Shown piece after piece: positions 17,536-26,710 of a DNA stretch of 64,000 bases. The position numbers and the translations under genes were made by a program. Position 1 is the first letter of the stretch; each line of letters opens with the position of its first letter. Under the pieces are notes generated by a model, which saw only the letters and a program-made list of their open reading frames with translations, did not search any database and was not told the DNA's origin. The DNA is from Gemmatimonadota bacterium (lineage in GTDB: Bacteria > Latescibacterota > UBA2968 > UBA8231): positions 12,623 to 76,622 of the forward strand of contig JABHDC010000077.1 of NCBI GenBank assembly GCA_018673255.1, given 5' to 3'.

Positions 17536-20212
17536 CCTGATCGTTGAGCAGATGGAGGACGATGACAACATTGCATTGCACTTCTGGCAGCAGCAGGAAG
17601 TTGCCTATCGGCGGGATCTGTACGAAGAGGATCCCCACAATGAGCGGCCCTTCGTCCAACCTCCCACCCGGTGCATCCTCGATGTGCCTTTCTCCCATGG
17701 GACGCTGGCTGTATCCAGTTCACAGGTGGGAGCCTTCGATGATGATCTCGGATTTCTCCAGCAACTGGCAAGTGTTCTATCAGAGGGCTTCCGTCGTGCT
17801 GACGATCTGAAGTTGCTCGAAGAACGCAGTGCGCACCTGCAGCGTGAAGAGCATCGCCAGCGCACGATTCTGGAAACGGCGAACGAAGGCTTCCTCCGCA
17901 TCGACACGCACAACCGGACGGTCGAAGTCAATGACGCCATGTGCGCCATTCTCGGCCGAACGTCCGATGATGTGATGGGGAAATCGCTGTTCTCCCTGGT
18001 CGATGAAGAGAATGAGGCGGCCCTCCATACCGAGATCGCGCGACGGAAAGAGGGTGCCATCGGCGCGTATGAAGTGTCGATCCTGCGACCCGATGGCAGT
18101 CTGGTGCCGTGCCGGATCAACTCGACACCCCTCTTCGACGAGCAAGGGCACTCGCTGGGATCATTCGCGATGGTGACGGACATGAGCGATGTCCGGTCGC
18201 GGGAGCAACGTGAATCGATGCTGAGTCGTTTTCGCGAAGCCGTCTGGGCATTGGACAGTACCAGCGATGTCACCGATCTGCTTGAGCCATTACGCACGAT
18301 TCTGGAGGCCTCCAAGATCCAGTCCCGTGTCTTCGGCGTGAATGTCATCGAATCGGCGGATGAGGAACGGGTCTGTGCGTATACGACGGGTATCCACGAC
18401 TTCCGTCGTGTCCAACTTGAACCCGTTCACGGTCGTATGGTCATCGAGTTCTGGCGAGGCAACAGAATTGAGAACCGGACGGATCTGCGGCAGGCCGATG
18501 AACTGGGTGAACTCGAGACCTGGACCGATGCACACCACAGTTCGCCGGTCAGCATCGTCGACGTGCCATTCTCTCATGGTACACTGGCAGCCAACAGTGA
18601 CGAACCGAATGCTTTTACTGAACATCTGGGCCTGCTGTCCGACATTGCGAGCATTCTGTCTGAGGGATTCCAACGTCTGGATGATCTGCAGGCACTCAAG
18701 GATCGCACCCAGCGTGCTGAGGCGGCACAACAGGCTGCTGAGTCCGCAAATCGATCCAAGAGCGCATTCCTGGCGAATATGTCCCACGAGATCCGTACAC
18801 CGATGAATGCCATCCTCGGGTTCACGGAGATTCTCAACAGCAGCGTCACAAATCCACAACACAAGGACTATGTGACCTCGATCCAGGCCAGTGGTAAGAC
18901 CCTGCTGTCGTTGATCAACGATATCCTGGATCTCTCAAAGGTCGAATCAGGAAAACTGGATCTGGAGTCTCGACCCGCAGATGTGCATGCCGTGTTTCGG
19001 GATCTCGAGCGGCTGTTCGGCCGCCGGACGCAGGAGAAGGGCATTCGGCTGGAGATCGACATTGACGATTCGTTGCCCCCTGTGCTCGTCATTGACGAAG
19101 TTCGGCTGCGACAGATTTTCGTGAATCTGGTGAGCAACGCCGTAAAATTCACCGATCACGGGCACGTCCGCATCCATGCGTCCGCCTCCGTCGAGGCGGA
19201 TGGTCGGGTCACGATAGAGGCGCGTGTCGAAGACACCGGTCAGGGGATTCCGGCGGATCAGCACGAGCGGATATTCGGACTCTTCGAGCAGCAAGAGGGG
19301 CAGAGCATCAACGAATACGGTGGCACGGGCCTGGGCCTGGCGATCACGCGGCAGCTGGTGCAGTTGATGAATGGCACCGTCAATCTGGTCAGCGAACCTG
19401 GCAAGGGTTCAACATTCACGATCATGCTGAAGGATATAGAGGTTGCAGCGGCAGGGGCGCTAGAATTCGCTCGCCCCGAAGGCGTTGATGTCGATGACTA
19501 TCTCTTCGAGGTCGCCACTGTTCTGGTTGCCGATGACGTCCCGGCGAATCGTGATCTCGTCAAAGGGTTCCTTTCCAACTTCCCCTTCCAGCTGATCGAA
19601 GTGGAGAATGGCGAGGAAGCGATGGCTGCGGTGCATCGCCATCGCCCCGATGTCGTGCTGATGGACATCAAGATGCCTGTTCTGGATGGCTTCACCGCCT
19701 CACGCCGCCTGAAGGCGGATGTTTCAGTCCGGGATACCCCGATTGTTGCGCTCACGGCATCTGTCATGCGAGAGTCGGACGAGGAGATCGCCCAGGTCTG
19801 TGACGGTTTGCTGGCGAACCCGGTGACGCGTGCGCAGCTGGTGGAGGAACTGGCCCGGTTCCTGCCACACGAGATTCGGCAACGTGAGGTGGAAGAGGTG
19901 GATTCGTCCGCTGAAGGAACTGCCGAGGAGTTGACGTCAGAGCAACGGGCTCGCCTGCCCGAGTTGCGGGTTGCACTCGAGGCGGCGCGTCCGGATTGGG
20001 AGGTCCTCAGAGAGACCCTGACAATCAATGAGGTGGAAGACTTCGCCATGGAGGCGCAGCGGCTGGCGACGGAGTATGACTACAGGCCACTGAAGTCGTG
20101 GGGTGAGAAAGTCGCGAGCCAGGCGACGACATTCGACATGGATGGCCTGGCGGCGTCGATGCCTGAGTTCCTGGATCTGATCGATCAACTCACAAAGACG
20201 AATGAATCTTGA
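17336..20212 (+). CDS. Giant hybrid two-component sensor, 3' part (GAF-PAS-GAF-kinase-receiver); +1 frame relative to 5' part
   Basis: The 3' half of the sensor, real from about 17471 where GINVVESDS resumes the GAF-like module. Domains in order are the remainder of the first GAF-like module, a PAS domain (about 17.86-18.20 kb), a second GAF-like module, HisKA (MSHEIRTPMNAILG, phospho-acceptor codon at 18784), HATPase_c (NAVKF, DTGQG, GTGLGL), a receiver (ADDVP, VVLMDIKMP) and a helical C-terminal domain with TINEVEDFA. The receiver reads LLANPV where a lysine is expected before the proline, so its switch chemistry may be altered. The nominal GTG start at 17336 lies inside overlapping coding sequence of the 5' part and is unlikely to be used. 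Removing one base near 17471 restores one frame of about 2022 residues. Confidence 0.85.
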   Translation: MRPSPSVPCGRRYGICPAAANWRRSCPPFARRWNTPRSPSPNSGINVVESDSQPPRMAIALFNDEGDLIVEQMEDDDNIALHFWQQQEVAYRRDLYEEDPHNERPFVQPPTRCILDVPFSHGTLAVSSSQVGAFDDDLGFLQQLASVLSEGFRRADDLKLLEERSAHLQREEHRQRTILETANEGFLRIDTHNRTVEVNDAMCAILGRTSDDVMGKSLFSLVDEENEAALHTEIARRKEGAIGAYEVSILRPDGSLVPCRINSTPLFDEQGHSLGSFAMVTDMSDVRSREQRESMLSRFREAVWALDSTSDVTDLLEPLRTILEASKIQSRVFGVNVIESADEERVCAYTTGIHDFRRVQLEPVHGRMVIEFWRGNRIENRTDLRQADELGELETWTDAHHSSPVSIVDVPFSHGTLAANSDEPNAFTEHLGLLSDIASILSEGFQRLDDLQALKDRTQRAEAAQQAAESANRSKSAFLANMSHEIRTPMNAILGFTEILNSSVTNPQHKDYVTSIQASGKTLLSLINDILDLSKVESGKLDLESRPADVHAVFRDLERLFGRRTQEKGIRLEIDIDDSLPPVLVIDEVRLRQIFVNLVSNAVKFTDHGHVRIHASASVEADGRVTIEARVEDTGQGIPADQHERIFGLFEQQEGQSINEYGGTGLGLAITRQLVQLMNGTVNLVSEPGKGSTFTIMLKDIEVAAAGALEFARPEGVDVDDYLFEVATVLVADDVPANRDLVKGFLSNFPFQLIEVENGEEAMAAVHRHRPDVVLMDIKMPVLDGFTASRRLKADVSVRDTPIVALTASVMRESDEEIAQVCDGLLANPVTRAQLVEELARFLPHEIRQREVEEVDSSAEGTAEELTSEQRARLPELRVALEAARPDWEVLRETLTINEVEDFAMEAQRLATEYDYRPLKSWGEKVASQATTFDMDGLAASMPEFLDLIDQLTKTNES

Positions 20213-20220
20213 GAGAACCG

Positions 20221-21282
20221 ATGGCAGTGAGACGATGGGTCGTGGTCTCGATCCTTCTCATGCACACCTTTGCCGGCGCGCAGGACTGGTTTCCTTTCCC
20301 GGTGGAGGTATGGGATCCGCCCTTCGACGTGAGCAGTCCTCGGAAGCAGCAAGACTATGTGCCTCTGGGTGAAGCAACGGGCGACTGGCGTATCGGCGTT
20401 TCCTTTCCTCACATGAAGGATGCCTATTGGCTTGCCGTGAACTACGGCATCGTCGACGAGGCCCGTCGTCTCGGTGTTGGGCTGGATCTCGTGCAGGCCG
20501 GGGGATACGAGCACCTGGATCGCCAGATCGAGCAGATCCGCGAACAAGCCGCCTCCGGGATCGATGGCGTTGTGATCGCCTCGATCTCTCTCTCGGGCAT
20601 GGACACCCTCGTGGCGGACCTGGCCCGGGCGGGGATTCCCGTCATCGACGCCGTCAACGGCATGAATTCAGACCACCTGGCGGCCAAGTCCCTCGTGTCC
20701 TTTGGCGAAATGGGGGGATTGGCAGGCAGTTACCTTGCCGAACGCCACCAGGGGCCAGGTGATACGGCAAGGGTTGCCTGGTTCCCAGGACCCGAAGCCG
20801 CCGGCTGGGTGCAGGATGGCAATGAGGGCTTCATGAAGGCGGTTGAGGCGGCCGCCATCGAAGTTGTGGCCACACGTTATGGGGATACCGGACGAAAGGC
20901 GCAGGAGGCCCTGCTCAATGAGGTCCTGGATGCCGACGAGGATCTCGACTACATCGTCGGTACGGCCGTGACAGCCGAGGCTGCCGTGACCATCCTGCGA
21001 AATAGAGGCCTTTCCGATCGAGTTCAGGTCATATCCTACTATCTGACCCCAGGGGTCTATCGGGGAATTCGTCGAGGCCGGATTCTGGCCTCACCAACCG
21101 ATTCGGCCGTGATCCAGGGTCGCATTGCCGTCGACCAACTGGTCCGGGTTCTTGAAGGAAAACCCGTGCTGCGTCACGTGGGGCCGCGATTACGGATCAT
21201 TGATCAACAGAATATCGGTTCCTTCGATCGCGGGACTTCCCTGGCACCCAGTGGTTTCCGACCGACCTACACGATCAACTAG
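20221..21282 (+). CDS. torT: TorT-like periplasmic substrate-binding protein
   Basis: A 353-residue type-1 periplasmic binding-protein fold with a signal peptide ending near TFAGAQ. The mature start (WFPFPVEVWDPPFD), the VSFPHMKDAYWLAVNYG segment and AGGYEHLDRQIEQI strongly resemble TorT, which binds TMAO and presents it to the TorS kinase in proteobacteria. The ATG at 20221, 8 nt after the preceding stop and with GAGAGA upstream, is chosen. It sits between two kinase genes, one of which could be its membrane partner. No torC, torA or torD is in the window, so the ligand may not be TMAO. Family call is confident, ligand is not. Confidence 0.85.
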   Translation: MAVRRWVVVSILLMHTFAGAQDWFPFPVEVWDPPFDVSSPRKQQDYVPLGEATGDWRIGVSFPHMKDAYWLAVNYGIVDEARRLGVGLDLVQAGGYEHLDRQIEQIREQAASGIDGVVIASISLSGMDTLVADLARAGIPVIDAVNGMNSDHLAAKSLVSFGEMGGLAGSYLAERHQGPGDTARVAWFPGPEAAGWVQDGNEGFMKAVEAAAIEVVATRYGDTGRKAQEALLNEVLDADEDLDYIVGTAVTAEAAVTILRNRGLSDRVQVISYYLTPGVYRGIRRGRILASPTDSAVIQGRIAVDQLVRVLEGKPVLRHVGPRLRIIDQQNIGSFDRGTSLAPSGFRPTYTIN

Positions 21283-21320
21283 ACCTGACAACCAGACTTG
21301 GCAACCGAGCTCTCCACAAG

Positions 21321-23330
21321 ATGAACGCGCGGCACGCTCTTACTCTCCGGCTCCTGATTGGGGGCCTGTTGCTGACCGGTGGCGTGGTCTCTGCCTTCGT
21401 TGCCGGAGACCGTCTCGAGGCCAACGCCCGGGATACGTGGCAACTGAGGGCGGCGCAGGAGACGGAGCGGATTACGGACATCTACCTCTTCTGGCTGACA
21501 ACCTACCAAGCTCAGTTGCGAGGCGCAGCAGCGTTGTTCTATGCCAGCGCGGAAGTTGATGAGGGCGAGTTGCTGGATGCCCTGGATGTGATCGAGGGGC
21601 TTGAGGCGGCGATCCCTCTTGAGGGGGTCGCCTTTGTCCATCCCACTGATTCAGGTTGGATGGTCGGCCTCAGCACCGATCTGGCTGGCCCTGTCGCCTT
21701 AGGTGTACGTATAGAGATCCCCCACATGGTGGAAGCCCTGCATGGGGCATTGGATCTTCCCGATCGCGTCGTGATGGGGATGCCTTTTGACGAAGGCGGG
21801 CGACAGAAGTCGTTGCTAGCCATCGCCGCACCCAATGCTGACCAGCGCGGGGCTGTTGTCAGCGTCATTGACGTGACCGGTCTGCTTGAGGGTCTCCAGA
21901 CGTTGCACGTGCCAGTCGGTATCCATCTGTCGTTGACGGCTGAGCACGATACGCCGACAGGGCGGCAAGCCGAACTGATCTGGGCGTCGCCTGCCCGACA
22001 GCCGCCGGAGCACCGGTTCACTTATGCCACTGACAGTGGGCAGGTCCACTGGCGCTTCAGTTGGGATGTATTGCCAGACTATCGTGGGGGACCGGACTTC
22101 GAACTGGCGCGCGTTGTCGAATTCGGCTCACTCATCGTCCTGGCACTCGTCAGCGCCCTCCTCGCGCTGCTGTTCCGGCAGAATCTGCAAGTCCAGCGCC
22201 AGGTTGAGCAACGCACCGCTCAGCTTCATGAATCGGTCCTGGAAGCGCAGGCCGCGAATCGATCCAAGAGTGTGTTTCTGGCAAATGTCTCACACGAGAT
22301 TCGGACACCGCTGAATGCGATCATGGGATTCGCGGATGTTCTGGATCGTCAGTTGAAGGATCCTGGCCAGCGTCAGCATGTCCATGTCATGCAGGAGAGT
22401 GCCCAGCACTTGCTCCAGATCATCACCGGCATTCTGGATCTCTCGCGACTTGAGGCCGGAGAACTAACGTTACAGCCAGCACCCACGGATGCACTGTCGA
22501 TCTTCACGGATCTGGGCAGTGTCTACAGCCAGCGCGCCCGTGCACAGCAGACGGATCTGCAGATTCAGATTGAGCCGTCCGTCCCACCCGTCCTCATCAT
22601 AGACGGCACGCGATTGCGTGAAGTCATCGCCCCACTGGTCGACAATGCCATCAAGTTCACAACTGGCGGCTATGTCCGCGTCGATGCGCGGGGTACGCCG
22701 GCAACGGGTGGCATCGATCTGACCATCTGCGTGTCTGACACCGGTGTGGGCATCCCGGCTGATCAACAGGATCGCATCTTCGAGCTCTTCCGTCAGCGCG
22801 ATGGCCAAAGCATCAATGACTACGGTGGTACCGGACTCGGTCTGACGATTGCACGACAACTTGTGCAGTTGATGAGTGGCCAGATCAGCGTCGAGAGCCA
22901 GGAAGGGAAGGGTAGCACGTTCAGAATCCACCTCCCGAGTGTGGCTGTCGGTGATCATGATCTGATCGATGATCTGAGCCATCAGGCACAGATGCCCCCA
23001 ACCGTCAGCGCGTCCCCCTCCTTCGTGAAGTCGCCCCGGGCCGAGTCTCCGCCTGACAAGCTGCCCGAAGGTGTGCGCTCACTCCTGGCCGCTGAAGCAG
23101 ATCGCTGGCGTCACTTGATGGCGACGCAGACGATCAACGAGGTGGAAGACTTTGCCAGAGATCTGATCGACATTGGCCAGGAACACGAGGTGTTGTCGCT
23201 GCAGAAACTGGGTGAACGCCTCCAGTCTCAGGCCAGTGGGTTTGATCTGGCCGGGATGGAAGAGTCACTGGCTTCTTTCGGCGATCTGCTCGAACCACAG
23301 GCCGACATCGACGAAGAGTTGCGCCATTGA
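21321..23330 (+). CDS. CHASE-domain membrane sensor histidine kinase
   Basis: A 669-residue kinase. A first membrane helix (about 10-28) and a second (about 270-290, SLIVLALVSALLALLF) bracket a periplasmic CHASE domain (about 35-265). A coiled coil, HisKA with SHEIRTPLNAIMGF, and HATPase_c with VSDTGVG and GTGLGL follow. The C terminus carries a helical domain with TINEVEDFA and LGERLQSQA, also found at the end of the split sensor, but lacks an obvious Hpt phospho-histidine. There is no attached receiver, so the receiver-GAF protein encoded next is a candidate partner. Its position directly after the TorT-like gene suggests a TorS-like role with a different sensor domain. Confidence 0.9.
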   Translation: MNARHALTLRLLIGGLLLTGGVVSAFVAGDRLEANARDTWQLRAAQETERITDIYLFWLTTYQAQLRGAAALFYASAEVDEGELLDALDVIEGLEAAIPLEGVAFVHPTDSGWMVGLSTDLAGPVALGVRIEIPHMVEALHGALDLPDRVVMGMPFDEGGRQKSLLAIAAPNADQRGAVVSVIDVTGLLEGLQTLHVPVGIHLSLTAEHDTPTGRQAELIWASPARQPPEHRFTYATDSGQVHWRFSWDVLPDYRGGPDFELARVVEFGSLIVLALVSALLALLFRQNLQVQRQVEQRTAQLHESVLEAQAANRSKSVFLANVSHEIRTPLNAIMGFADVLDRQLKDPGQRQHVHVMQESAQHLLQIITGILDLSRLEAGELTLQPAPTDALSIFTDLGSVYSQRARAQQTDLQIQIEPSVPPVLIIDGTRLREVIAPLVDNAIKFTTGGYVRVDARGTPATGGIDLTICVSDTGVGIPADQQDRIFELFRQRDGQSINDYGGTGLGLTIARQLVQLMSGQISVESQEGKGSTFRIHLPSVAVGDHDLIDDLSHQAQMPPTVSASPSFVKSPRAESPPDKLPEGVRSLLAAEADRWRHLMATQTINEVEDFARDLIDIGQEHEVLSLQKLGERLQSQASGFDLAGMEESLASFGDLLEPQADIDEELRH

Positions 23331-23378
23331 TCGGACGTGTCGGTACGGTATCTTACATTCACTGCGTTCTATATGATT

Positions 23379-23394
23379 GACCAACGGTTTGGTC
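23379..23394 (+). other. Short palindrome between kinase and response regulator
   Basis: GACCAA and TTGGTC form a perfect 6-bp inverted repeat with a 4-nt loop in the 107-nt gap before the receiver-GAF gene. It could be an operator or a weak attenuator; no T run follows. Confidence 0.3.
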
Positions 23395-23437
23395 GATTTC
23401 TCCCACCTCGTACCAGGCGACCTTCTCAGGTGATCCC

Positions 23438-24439
23438 ATGAGTGAAGCAACCGACAAGGGTGCCCGCATCCTCATCGTCGATGATACTCTGCAGAACATT
23501 CAGGTCCTCGGTACGGTGTTGCGAGAGGAGAATTACCAGATCAATGTCGCCCAGAACGGGCTGCAGGCGCTGGATGTGGTTGCCAAGGTGCCGCCAGATC
23601 TGATTCTCCTCGATGTGATGATGCCCGAGTTGGATGGTTTCGAGACCTGCAAGCGCCTCAAGGCAGACGCCGCGACACGAGACATTCCCGTCATCTTCCT
23701 GACGGCAAAGGTCGAAACCGAAGATATCGTTCACGGGTTTGAGCTTGGTGCTGTCGACTACGTCACCAAACCATTTAATGCGACTGAACTGCTGGCCCGC
23801 GTCCACACGCATCTCGAACTCCTGAGTCTGCGCCGTGAGTTGGAAGTCTACAACGAGCAGCTGGAGCAGAAGGTGGAAGAGCGCACGGCCGAGGTCCGGG
23901 CGGCGCACGTCATCCTGCAGCGGCAGGTAAAGGAGTTGGAGGGGCGTGATCGGTTGTCGCATGCCCAGACGTCCGCCGACAGCCAGGCGGCAGCGTACCA
24001 GGAGATCCTGCAGGTCGTCTCTGACGTACTGCAGTTTGAGTCGGCGTCCATCTACCGACCCGACGATGATGGACAGTCTCTGAAGATGGTTGCCGCCATC
24101 GGTTTGGCGGGTACGGGCGTGCTGCAGCAGATGGATGACCTGGAAGATCGCGAGACCACCCGTGTCGACGCCGACTCGATCATCGCGGCTGCCTACACCG
24201 ATGCCCGGCCAGGTGCTGAGGGCGGATCAGCTGCGGTGCCCATCCTATACGGCGATGATTCGATCGGGGTGATCACAGCTGAAGGGCTGGCCGTTGATGA
24301 GGCGGAGAGACAGGGCGCGCTGGAAACACTATGGAGACTCGGTCGCGAGGCGGCCCTCGTCGTCCATACTGTCGAGATGAACACTGAACTGGAGAGTGGG
24401 GAGTTCGACGTGTCGGCCCTGCTCGACATCGAAGAATAG
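23438..24439 (+). CDS. Response regulator with coiled coil and C-terminal GAF-like domain
   Basis: A 333-residue protein. A complete receiver (about 8-125) has VDDTL, LILLDVMMPELDG, FLTAKV and YVTKPF. A long coiled coil (about 130-180, NEQLEQKVEERTAEVR) and a GAF-like domain (about 185-310) follow. There is no DNA-binding or enzymatic output domain, so it probably signals through protein contacts. It follows two kinases on the same strand and precedes the FapA-type gene by 9 nt. An attractive but untested idea is that its phosphorylation state controls the FapA-type protein. Confidence 0.88.
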   Translation: MSEATDKGARILIVDDTLQNIQVLGTVLREENYQINVAQNGLQALDVVAKVPPDLILLDVMMPELDGFETCKRLKADAATRDIPVIFLTAKVETEDIVHGFELGAVDYVTKPFNATELLARVHTHLELLSLRRELEVYNEQLEQKVEERTAEVRAAHVILQRQVKELEGRDRLSHAQTSADSQAAAYQEILQVVSDVLQFESASIYRPDDDGQSLKMVAAIGLAGTGVLQQMDDLEDRETTRVDADSIIAAAYTDARPGAEGGSAAVPILYGDDSIGVITAEGLAVDEAERQGALETLWRLGREAALVVHTVEMNTELESGEFDVSALLDIEE

Positions 24440-24448
24440 CCTGCGTCG

Positions 24449-26617
24449 ATGAGCGAAGACGTCGAAAAAGACACCAATGGTGCCGCCGAGGATGATAAGT
24501 TCCCGGGGCAGATCGTTGGTACCCGTGTCACGCCGGACAAGGACGAGACCCTCGAGTGGATCCTCAAGGGGCTCGGCCGTGATGCGGATACTTGCGTCCG
24601 GCGGCAGGCGGGTCTAGAGGCAGGTGAAGATGCGGGGCAGTGGTTCTATGAGCTCTACTTCGCCGAATGCAGTCTTGCCGTGCGTGCCGACTGCCTTTCC
24701 GCCTACATGGCTCGCGTCTCGAAGCTGGCCAGCGTGCCCAAGCTGGCAGAACTGGTCGACGGTTGCGGCTTCAAAGACGCCGAGAAGCTGACTTCTGAGC
24801 AGATCCGTATGTCACTGATGGGCGACGATCCCCACTGGGTGTTGTTGGCCAGCGGGGAGGAGGTGCGTCCTGAAGGTGGCGTCGACTACTGTTATCCCGG
24901 TGAGGATGAATCACCATTGCAGGCGGCGGCATTGTTGGGATGGTCGAAGTCCCTGCGCGTTCTGATATCCGACGAACCTTCCGTTGAGAAGCTGTCAACA
25001 GCTCGTGCCGTCGTCGCCCTGCCCGGTGACGTGATTGGCCGCGTGCGGGGGGAAGGTGAAGGGTATGATGGGCGCGATGTTTTCGGCCGACCGTTGCCGG
25101 CCAAGGGGCTGCCCGGAAAACCCGAATTGGGAGCCAACGTCGAACAGGACGGGCAGAACCTGAAGGCGACGGAGTACGGATACATCCTGCTGGAACGGAC
25201 CAAGCTCTGTGTCGTATCGCCAGTCTGTCTGTATCAGAATGCATGTGTCGGATATTGGTTCATCCTCGACCCGCGCCCTCACAAGGTGTCCGTCGAGATG
25301 ATCGATCGCTGGCTGGATCGGCTCGACGTGGTCGAAGGCGCCGACAATGATGCCATCGCACACGCCGTGGAGCAGATCAATGCTGGCAATCACACGGTCG
25401 ATCAACAGATCATTGCCGAGGCTGTGTCCGCTGACCATGGTCGCGATGCGACACTGGAGCTGCTTGTGGACTCGCATCGTCGATACGGTCGCCTGACACC
25501 GGAGGGTGTGATCGATCTGACCAAGGTCTCTTATGGGGCCAATGTCGAGACAGGTCAGGAGATTGCTCGACTTTTGCCACCCACCGATGGTGCTGATGGC
25601 CGTGACTTGATGGGCAATCGCGTTCCGGCGCGGGATGGTCTCCCACTCGAAGTCAAAGCAGGCGCGAATGTGCGCTCAGAAGATGGCGCTCGTGGGGTCG
25701 TCCACTACTACGCCGAAGCCGACGGTGCCATCAAGTCGATACCCGGTGAGTTGGCTGTCGTGGACACTCTCATCATCGAAAGCGATGTCGGTTTTGATAC
25801 GGGCAATCTCGAGTTCAATGGCGAAATCGTCATCAAGGGCTCCGTAGGCCAGGGATTTACCGTCAAGGCGACGGGGAATGTCTTCGTCTTCGGCTCCGTC
25901 GATGCAGGTGTGACCTTGATGGCCGGGGGTGACATCGTGATCGGCCACGGGATCGGTGGACGTCGGACTCGGGTCGTTGCTCGTGGTGAGATCCGAGTCG
26001 GCTGGGTTGAGGAAGCCCGTGTCCGCGCCGGCGGCGACATCCTCATCGGGAGCCACGCCATCCAGGCCATCTTGCACGCCGATGGTGTGATCAGTGTTGA
26101 GGAGGGAACCGGTCCTCGGGGTGGCGCGATCAGTGGCGGGGAAGTCTGGGGGCTATCCGGTATTCAGATGCAGACGGCCGGATCCAATGCTCACAACATG
26201 ACCAACCTGACAGCCGGCATGGACCCGGAAGGTGCCAAGAAACTCGATCTGCTCAATCGAAAACTCGAAGAGAGCAACAAGCTGATTCTGCGCCATCTGT
26301 CACGATTCCAACTACAGAAACTCGACGTTGCGGCAATCCAGAAGCGTCTGGCCGCATCTACGGGGCCGCAGAAGAAGGTGCTGGCCCGTGCGGCCAAGCA
26401 GCTCGGTCAGTTGGTGCAGATTCACCAGGGGTTCCTCAATGAGCGAAAAGAGATTGACTCCAAGGTGGGGTCGGTCCTGCGCACCGCCTATATCGAGGCG
26501 GCAGACGCCATGTTCCCCGGCGTCAACATCCGTATCGGAGATAGTCAGCGGCTGGTGAAGTCGCCGATGAAGAGTGCTCGCTTTGAGATTCGGGATGAGT
26601 CGCTTGTCGTGAAATAG
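24449..26617 (+). CDS. FapA (DUF342) family polymerising protein
   Basis: A 722-residue member of the FapA/DUF342 family. The central region has the family's repeated glycine-rich right-handed beta-helix turns (for example IVIKGSVGQGFTVKATGNVFV and AGGDIVIGHGI), and a long helical C terminus (about 590-680) probably forms a coiled coil. The N-terminal 200 residues are acidic and less conserved. Some family members polymerise and take part in polar organisation or flagellar assembly. It is the last gene of the signalling operon, 9 nt after the receiver-GAF gene, and is followed by a strong terminator. No flagellar genes are present, so its role here is open. Confidence 0.85.
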   Translation: MSEDVEKDTNGAAEDDKFPGQIVGTRVTPDKDETLEWILKGLGRDADTCVRRQAGLEAGEDAGQWFYELYFAECSLAVRADCLSAYMARVSKLASVPKLAELVDGCGFKDAEKLTSEQIRMSLMGDDPHWVLLASGEEVRPEGGVDYCYPGEDESPLQAAALLGWSKSLRVLISDEPSVEKLSTARAVVALPGDVIGRVRGEGEGYDGRDVFGRPLPAKGLPGKPELGANVEQDGQNLKATEYGYILLERTKLCVVSPVCLYQNACVGYWFILDPRPHKVSVEMIDRWLDRLDVVEGADNDAIAHAVEQINAGNHTVDQQIIAEAVSADHGRDATLELLVDSHRRYGRLTPEGVIDLTKVSYGANVETGQEIARLLPPTDGADGRDLMGNRVPARDGLPLEVKAGANVRSEDGARGVVHYYAEADGAIKSIPGELAVVDTLIIESDVGFDTGNLEFNGEIVIKGSVGQGFTVKATGNVFVFGSVDAGVTLMAGGDIVIGHGIGGRRTRVVARGEIRVGWVEEARVRAGGDILIGSHAIQAILHADGVISVEEGTGPRGGAISGGEVWGLSGIQMQTAGSNAHNMTNLTAGMDPEGAKKLDLLNRKLEESNKLILRHLSRFQLQKLDVAAIQKRLAASTGPQKKVLARAAKQLGQLVQIHQGFLNERKEIDSKVGSVLRTAYIEAADAMFPGVNIRIGDSQRLVKSPMKSARFEIRDESLVVK

Positions 26618-26633
26618 AGAGACAGCACCTGAT

Positions 26634-26683
26634 ACGAAAAAAAGCCCCGGTGATCCTTCAGATCACCGGGGCTTTCTTGTTTC
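26634..26683. terminator. Perfect intrinsic terminator after the signalling operon
   Basis: A 15-bp perfect stem (AAAGCCCCGGTGATC at 26641-26655 with GATCACCGGGGCTTT at 26661-26675) has a 5-nt loop. An A-run precedes it and TTTCTTGTTT follows, so it can act in both directions between fapA-type and convergent gltX. Confidence 0.93.
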
Positions 26684-26710
26684 TCTGAGCGGCTCAACCA
26701 GCCAATGGGA

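Noticed and set aside
23379..23394. GACCAA/TTGGTC hairpin as an intrinsic terminator
   Set aside because: The stem is only 6 bp and is followed by GATTTC rather than a T run, so it is noted only as a palindrome.
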